Shown: positions 58,928 to 64,000 of the stretch, piece after piece
Position numbering within the stretch: the stretch's first letter is position 1
How the letters are laid out: each line of letters begins with the position of its first letter
Assembly: GCA_001051155.2 (NCBI GenBank)
Contig: JYIP02000005.1
Coordinates: 372,001 to 436,000 of the forward strand
Length of the DNA: 64,000 nucleotides
Source: Chrysoporthe austroafricana
Lineage: Eukaryota > Ascomycota > Sordariomycetes > Diaporthales > Cryphonectriaceae
Direction: 5' to 3'
Notes under the pieces: generated by a model
Seen by the model: only the letters and a program-made list of their open reading frames with translations
The model's database searches: none
Told to the model about the DNA's origin: nothing
Translations under genes and position numbers: made by a program

Positions 58928-60154
58928 ATGGCGTACTCAACACCCTCGCCGTCGGATACCTCCAGCAGCTGGAGCAGCAGCTTCAGCGACTGTGGCACCA
59001 GCGCCACGAGTTCCGCCACCATCTGGAACGGGCATGACTTGGGCCTGCCCTTGATGCCTCACATGCCCTTCGCTACTCCTTCCAACCAAGGCACAATCGC
59101 TGTAACATCAGCCCCCCAGGCTGTCACGCCGTCAGGCATCCCAAGCCCCCCGTCATCATTAAGCTCTCCGACCACTTCCGCAGCTGCGCGTGGGAGGCGA
59201 TATGCCAAGGAAGACGACTGGACGCGACACCGCAACCTGATCACAACCCTATACTGGACCAAGAGTCTGAAGGAGGTGATGTGCATCATGGAAGGGGAGC
59301 ACAACTTCGTAGCCACGGAGAGGATGTATAAGGCGCGGTTCAAGGGCTGGGGCCTGCGGAAGAACGTTACCTCAGGACACGTGTACAGACTGTTACATAA
59401 GTTGGCCCAGCACCAGGAGCGCGTGCAGCAGCATGTCCAGCACAAGAACGATGCCTGCAAGACGACGGTCTTGGACGTTTTGGATGCCGCGGATGTGAAG
59501 CGGGTCCAGAAGTACATGAAGCGCAAGCCTATCGGGCTAGAAAAGCTGAGGGATGACCCTACGAGGCCGCTTGACATCCTCAAGGCCCTCTCTGTCAACA
59601 CTGGAAGAGGACGAACGGGGCGGGCGAAGGTGTCGATCCCGACAGTCAAGCTGGAGCAACAGCAGCCCCTGCCACAGGGCCACGCGCTGAGCACGCCGCC
59701 GTCAGACGTGGACCTGTCTTGGTCGCCAGACACCAGGCTGGGAGACGCACAGCCTCAGGCCATGGCCGAGTTGTTCCCAAACATCGTCGAGCACGGGTTC
59801 CACTCGCCATACCCGTACACTTGCTCCCCTCTGTCCGTGTCCCCAGGGCCGTCACCTCAGTGGCAGGGTCAGCACGCAGACCACGGCGCGAGCCCGCTGC
59901 TGGTACCTACCAGCACCTCGCCCGTGGACCACAGGCTGACCCACGACCAGCTGGTGTCGCCTTTGGATCACCTTCATATGCCCTTGCCGCTCCCGGAGAC
60001 GACGGCGTTTGAGCATGAGATGCACAGCTCGGTCTGCAGTCCGGAATGGGACGACACGTCAGGACTTCCCTACGACGCAACACTGCCTTCGCTGTGGCAC
60101 ACCGTTGGCGGGGCGATGGACGATGCTGTGAGTTCGTACGAGGCTTCTTTCTGA
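58928..60154 (+). CDS. Clr5-domain protein, putative transcriptional regulator
   Basis: A single exon of 408 codons. The N-terminus (1-90) is Ser/Thr/Pro-rich and disordered. Residues about 95-148 form the Clr5 domain: DDWTRHRNLITTLYW, then LKEVMCIMEGEHNFVATERMYKARFKGWGLRKN, the hallmark ending of this fungal helical domain. A basic helical stretch follows (VKRVQKYMKRKPIGLEKL). The remaining 200 residues are Pro/Ser/His-rich, suggesting an activation or interaction region. Clr5 domains occur in many ascomycete proteins and are commonly regarded as DNA-associated or regulatory; the target is unknown. It sits about 6 kb downstream of TPS3 and 0.6 kb upstream of the aminotransferase, all on the plus strand. 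There is no evidence that they are co-regulated. Confidence 0.82.
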   Translation: MAYSTPSPSDTSSSWSSSFSDCGTSATSSATIWNGHDLGLPLMPHMPFATPSNQGTIAVTSAPQAVTPSGIPSPPSSLSSPTTSAAARGRRYAKEDDWTRHRNLITTLYWTKSLKEVMCIMEGEHNFVATERMYKARFKGWGLRKNVTSGHVYRLLHKLAQHQERVQQHVQHKNDACKTTVLDVLDAADVKRVQKYMKRKPIGLEKLRDDPTRPLDILKALSVNTGRGRTGRAKVSIPTVKLEQQQPLPQGHALSTPPSDVDLSWSPDTRLGDAQPQAMAELFPNIVEHGFHSPYPYTCSPLSVSPGPSPQWQGQHADHGASPLLVPTSTSPVDHRLTHDQLVSPLDHLHMPLPLPETTAFEHEMHSSVCSPEWDDTSGLPYDATLPSLWHTVGGAMDDAVSSYEASF

Positions 60155-60766
60155 CGTGTGGCTATCTGCGTGGAGAACTGTACGGTTGAACGATAATTGA
60201 TGTGTCGAAGGTTGGCATCGAAAGGCACGAGCGGTGAGACGAGATGAGGAGGATGGGATGGCCACATTCATGTGTATAGAAAATTTAAGATTCGATCCTG
60301 GCTCAACGTCCTGTTTGGCAGTGGAGTGGTTGGTCTGTCGTTGGACTCTCTCTGCATCTGTTGTCGTGATAGTGCTGCGATGCTGAGTCATGACGTCGAC
60401 TGCCTATTGAGGACGAGCCCCGGATTCTAGGGTTGGGCCCCCCTGCTCCCCTCATGCCCCGCCCCTCCTCTTCTTGCCTAGGTACCTGCAGGAGGCTTTG
60501 CTAGGCCCCGCAATCGGAGCTGCTACGAACAAATTTCTGAGTACTTAGAGTCAGAGCCCAGCTGCGATGTGCGATGCGCTACGTTACGTGGGGCGACACA
60601 CCACGGCGAGCTAAGTCTTTTTCATTTTGACGACGGGCTATACTTACGTCAGAGCCATTAGTTCTCTTCGTCTCTCCTCCTTGGATCCTATAACGAGACC
60701 AGGCCAGACCAGACACGTACTCGGTAGAGGTACAACAGGACGAGACCAGACGCGACGGCCTTCACG
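60155..60766. other. Intergenic, BCAT promoter
   Basis: Short spacer between two plus-strand genes. The GC-rich part near 60420-60480 and the region up to 60766 should hold the aminotransferase promoter and leader. No other structure seen. Confidence 0.5.
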
Positions 60767-62126
60767 ATGCCTTCTTTCCCGCCTCCTCCCTCTAACACCC
60801 TCGACTGGGCCAACATTGGCTTCCGGATGCGAGAAGGCAAGCTGGCTGACGCGCCACCGATCCCGTCTGCATGTTATCGCTCTCCAGCTGACCTCCTGGC
60901 CCCCTCCTCTCACAGTCAACGGCCACATCGAGTCCCACTACTCGCACAAGACCGGCCGATGGACGCCTCTCCAGTTCGTGACCGATCCTTATATACGCAT
61001 CCACGGGATGGCCCCCTCCCTCAACTATGGCCAGCAGGCCTACGAGGGTCTCAAGGCCTTCCGCACGCCAGGCGACAAGGCCATCCAGATCTTCCGTCCA
61101 GACCGCAACGCAGTCCGCATGCAGCACAGCGCCGAGTTCGTCTCCATGCCTCCCCTCCCCGTTGAGACCTTCATCGACGCTTGCCGCGCGGCTGTTGCCC
61201 TCAACGCCGAGTGGGTACCCCCTCACGACACAGGTGCCGCCATGTACGTCCGCCCGCAGATGTACGGGTCCAGCGCGCAGCTGGGCCTGAGCCCGCCCGA
61301 GGAGTACACCTTCTGCGTGTATGTGCTCCCCACGGGCGTGTACCACGGCGTGCACCCTGTGCGGTGTCTGATCCTCGACGACTTCGACCGCGCCGCGCCG
61401 AACGGGACGGGCAGTGCCAAGGTCGGTGGGAACTATGCGCCCGTGCTGAGGTGGACCGACAAGGCCCGCTCGGAAGGCTACGACATCACCCTGCACCTGG
61501 ACAGCGCGACGCATACCGAGGTGGACGAGTTCAGCACGAGCGGGTTCATCGGCGCTCTAGTCGAGGGCGACAGCGTCACGATCGTGGTGCCCGACTCGAA
61601 GAACGTCATCAACAGCGTCACGAGCGAGAGTGTGCAGGGCATTGCAGAGAGCTTTGGGTGGAAGGTTGTGAAGCGCTCGGTACGTGCTTGGCGCTGCTGT
61701 GCGCGAGAAGGGGTGGCTAGCCGCTGACGGGACGCTTAGATCAAATATGCAGAGCTGGCCAGCTTCTCCGAGGTCATGGCGGCCGGGACGGCGGCATCCT
61801 TGGTCCCCATCCGGTCTATCACCCGCCGCATGGCCCCGTCAGATCCTAAATCGCTGGCGGCCACCCTGCAGTCCCACCCTCGCCTGTCGATCCAGGCGGA
61901 CAAGGGCGAGGAGACCATTACTTACATCCCGGACACCGAGGAGGATGCCGGCCCCTTGTGCCTGAAGCTCCTCTCTCAGCTCAAGGCGATCCAGATGGGC
62001 AAGGTTGAGGACAAGTTCGGCTGGTGCTTCAAAGTCTCCGATGAGGACCGCAAGAAGGCTGCCGGGCATGAAGTTGTGACGAACGGGGACAGCACCGGCG
62101 ATGTGAGCATTGGACAGATGGATTAA
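60767..62126 (+). CDS. Branched-chain amino acid aminotransferase
   Basis: Three exons (60767-60836, 60916-61679, 61740-62126) give about 406 residues. Class IV PLP aminotransferase that interconverts Leu/Ile/Val and their 2-oxo acids. Family motifs in order: LDWANIGFRMREVNGHIE across the first splice, MAPSLNYGQQAYEGLKAFR, YVRPQMYGS, then GSAKVGGNYAP carrying the PLP-binding Lys. The C-terminal EVMAAGTAASLVPIRSI forms the phosphate-contact loop. The first intron (60837-60915) begins with GC (GAAG|GCAAGC) instead of GT; the frame and conserved VNGHIES require this site. No mitochondrial leader is visible, suggesting a cytosolic isoenzyme. Paralogues of this type also occur in fungal secondary-metabolite clusters, but no synthetase is nearby, so a primary metabolic role is most likely. 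Confidence 0.9.
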
Positions 62127-64000
62127 GACAGATTCCTGTCAACTCGCCATGGCGGCCGTCGTCCCTATTACTAGACCGAGGCAACCATCGACGCTTTGCA
62201 TGGGGCAGCCCGTTTGTGCGAAGCTCGAGAGGCGAGCGATCCCTTTGGAAAGTCTCAAGTTCTGGCCGTCCACCTTCAGATCATCGTTGGAATAGAGCTT
62301 TTTGACTTCCACGCCTGAATCAGCGATCAAGGATAGAAGTAGGGTACCGGAATACAATCGACGCGACGTTGCGCATCTGAACCGAGACCGCAGGCAGCCT
62401 CCCCAGACAGGCTGGATGCACGCGCACTCATGATGTTGCAGACGGTATTGCATCTTCACCATATGCAGGAACAGGCCCAATGACAGCCCTCGGTAATAAT
62501 CAGTCGAGGTCTAAAACAGCGATGAGGGCCCATCAGACTGGAGTCCCCAGATCCAGGGCCCACAGACCCCACAACGCCTCGGCTCGTCCCTTTTCTGCAA
62601 TCCGATGGGTCGCATGGGCCATGAGACGACAGGGCGCACAGGCACAAACACCAAACACATGCCAGTAGTACCGTCGGCCTCCCGCCACGCGCCGGCGACA
62701 CACCCGGCTAGCTGCAGCAAGGACCAGGAGGGATTCGAGCTGACCATTTCAGAGGCCAGGGGCTGGATCTTTTTCTGTCTACGGCTGCCGGCTCACTGCA
62801 TGAGGGCAGATCTGACGAGATCAGCCGCGTTGCGAAGATCTGGACGATTCATGCTCCCACGTTCGTCTCGTCCGATCTCATGCCAGCCACCAGATTGGTA
62901 TGCTTGCCCGTTGGACCGTGGCTGGGATCCAAAACCCCGCCCGCTCCCTTATCTCGTTCATGCAGAGCATGTGCGCCCGTTCATGCTACCGACATTGCAT
63001 CGCATCTGCATCGCAGAAAATTGCGGTGTGTGCGGTAGACGCAGTTCCCGCCGTCGGCCAAGAGCCAAGCAGTCACGCTCTCGAGTAGGGGTGGGCCCTA
63101 TGCCCCATATCTTAGAGTTCCGGGCTAGCTTCAGGGCAAACGTATCATTTCAGCGCTGGGCGGGCTGTTGCGTGGCCTCCTCGAGCCAACGGGCCCTGCG
63201 AAAGCAGATCCTTTCTGCCGACGCCAAGCGTTCGGAGGAACCTAGCTCATACGCAAGCACGCACGCCGAGTATCCTAGCCGGTTCCGTTGCGGAATCACC
63301 ACAACTTTGCGGCTGCCCATCTCGCTCGCTGACCGTCGGCAGTAGACTTCTGGATCTGAGGCTCCTCCTTCGCAGTCAGACTATTTTATTCTTGGACTCG
63401 GAGTATTCCTTCCCGCACGCAGCCTCACCATGCAGGCTCCCACGGTCCTGCAGCTATTCATTCTGCGCCTATTCCGTTTCTATCTACCCTGCTGTGCCTG
63501 CGTGGGTTTCGAGGCAGCCTCAGGAACCAACAGGATCAGCTGCTGCACTGGCAAGTTTATCTATCCGTCATCTCCTGGCAGCATCTCTCCGGAGGGATTC
63601 TGCACAGTCAGCGCGCGGGGCGACAAAATAGCAGCGGTAGGATCAAGAGACTGCCCGCGTTCCCAAGATCTTGGCTGCGCTGGGCATCCCAGTCTGCTAA
63701 ATCTGGCGTATCTAGCTGCAGCTTCACATGACGCGCCGCCACCCGCACGCGGGCGAGAGATACTGGTTAGGCAAGTTTTTCCTGGGGGGCCGGATATCGG
63801 GCTACATTCTTCACCACCCATGGGACTTCTTCTGCCCATGCGCCGGCGATTGTCGTACCATTGGACCCCCTCGTAGATCCCCCTTGGCGACATCGCATCC
63901 CATCCTTTCTAACCAGGGTACCGTGATGTCAGTCGTTCCCACCTAGTGTTTGGTTTCGTACTCAGCCCCGCCGGATTTCTCATAAGATCCAGCAGGGACG
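62127..64000. other. Right edge, no gene recognised
   Basis: Long frames at 62605-63345 and 63430-63876 (plus) have no motif and unusual composition. The second begins with a hydrophobic stretch but continues as Pro/Arg-rich sequence. I cannot support a gene. A gene extending beyond the window edge is possible. Confidence 0.45.

Noticed and set aside
62605..63345. 246-codon plus-strand ORF near the right edge
   Set aside because: Composition unlike the real genes here and no motif; chance ORF in GC-rich DNA is likelier.

Overview
The window looks like a chromosome segment of a filamentous ascomycete (Pezizomycotina, probably a sordariomycete). Genes carry many short 5'-GT...AG introns (about 42-155 bp, mostly 50-65). 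Protein families present are typical of that group: NACHT/ankyrin NLR, non-reducing polyketide synthase (NR-PKS), CSC1-like channel, MSH4, TPS3, Clr5-domain protein and a fungal branched-chain aminotransferase. All models were read by eye; splice sites are inferred from frame, splice consensus and family motifs.

Left part (about 1-26 kb), accessory. It holds an NLR gene (1.46-6.25 kb), an NR-PKS (8.24-15.18 kb, SAT-KS-MAT-PT-ACP-ACP-TE), a multipass membrane protein with a leader peptide (minus, 15.89-17.10 kb), a secreted major-royal-jelly/yellow-like protein (18.32-19.82 kb), an ankyrin-type orphan (minus, 20.5-21.9 kb) and a second membrane protein (minus, 23.3-24.3 kb). An AT-rich, hairpin-bearing block follows (about 25.2-26.2 kb). 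The two largest genes are broken. The NLR has an in-frame TAG between its ATPase half and its ankyrin half, plus a frameshift inside the repeats. The PKS has TAA and TAG codons in the KS domain and a one-base frameshift at the end of the PT domain, while every active-site residue I checked is still present.

Middle (27-38 kb). Two GC-rich, intact core genes (dynamin-like GTPase, CSC1/OSCA-like channel) are followed by an AT-rich block with tandem repeats, two decayed gene fragments (34.7-35.9 kb) and a small cysteine-rich secreted protein (36.9-37.1 kb) with a duplicated heptapeptide.

Right part (38.9-64 kb), mostly core. MSH4 (minus), a BTB protein (minus), a degenerate coding remnant (44.9-45.9 kb), the trehalose-complex regulatory subunit TPS3, a Clr5-domain protein and a branched-chain aminotransferase. 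Two gene-free stretches (about 3.8 and 6.2 kb) flank TPS3. I recognised no tRNA, rRNA or CRISPR, and no intact transposon.

Main message: a former defence/secondary-metabolism neighbourhood appears to be decaying by a few point lesions, several of them compatible with C-to-T change at CpA (RIP-like), next to core genes that are untouched. The PKS, membrane protein and yellow-like protein may be the remains of one biosynthetic cluster, but the product cannot be named.
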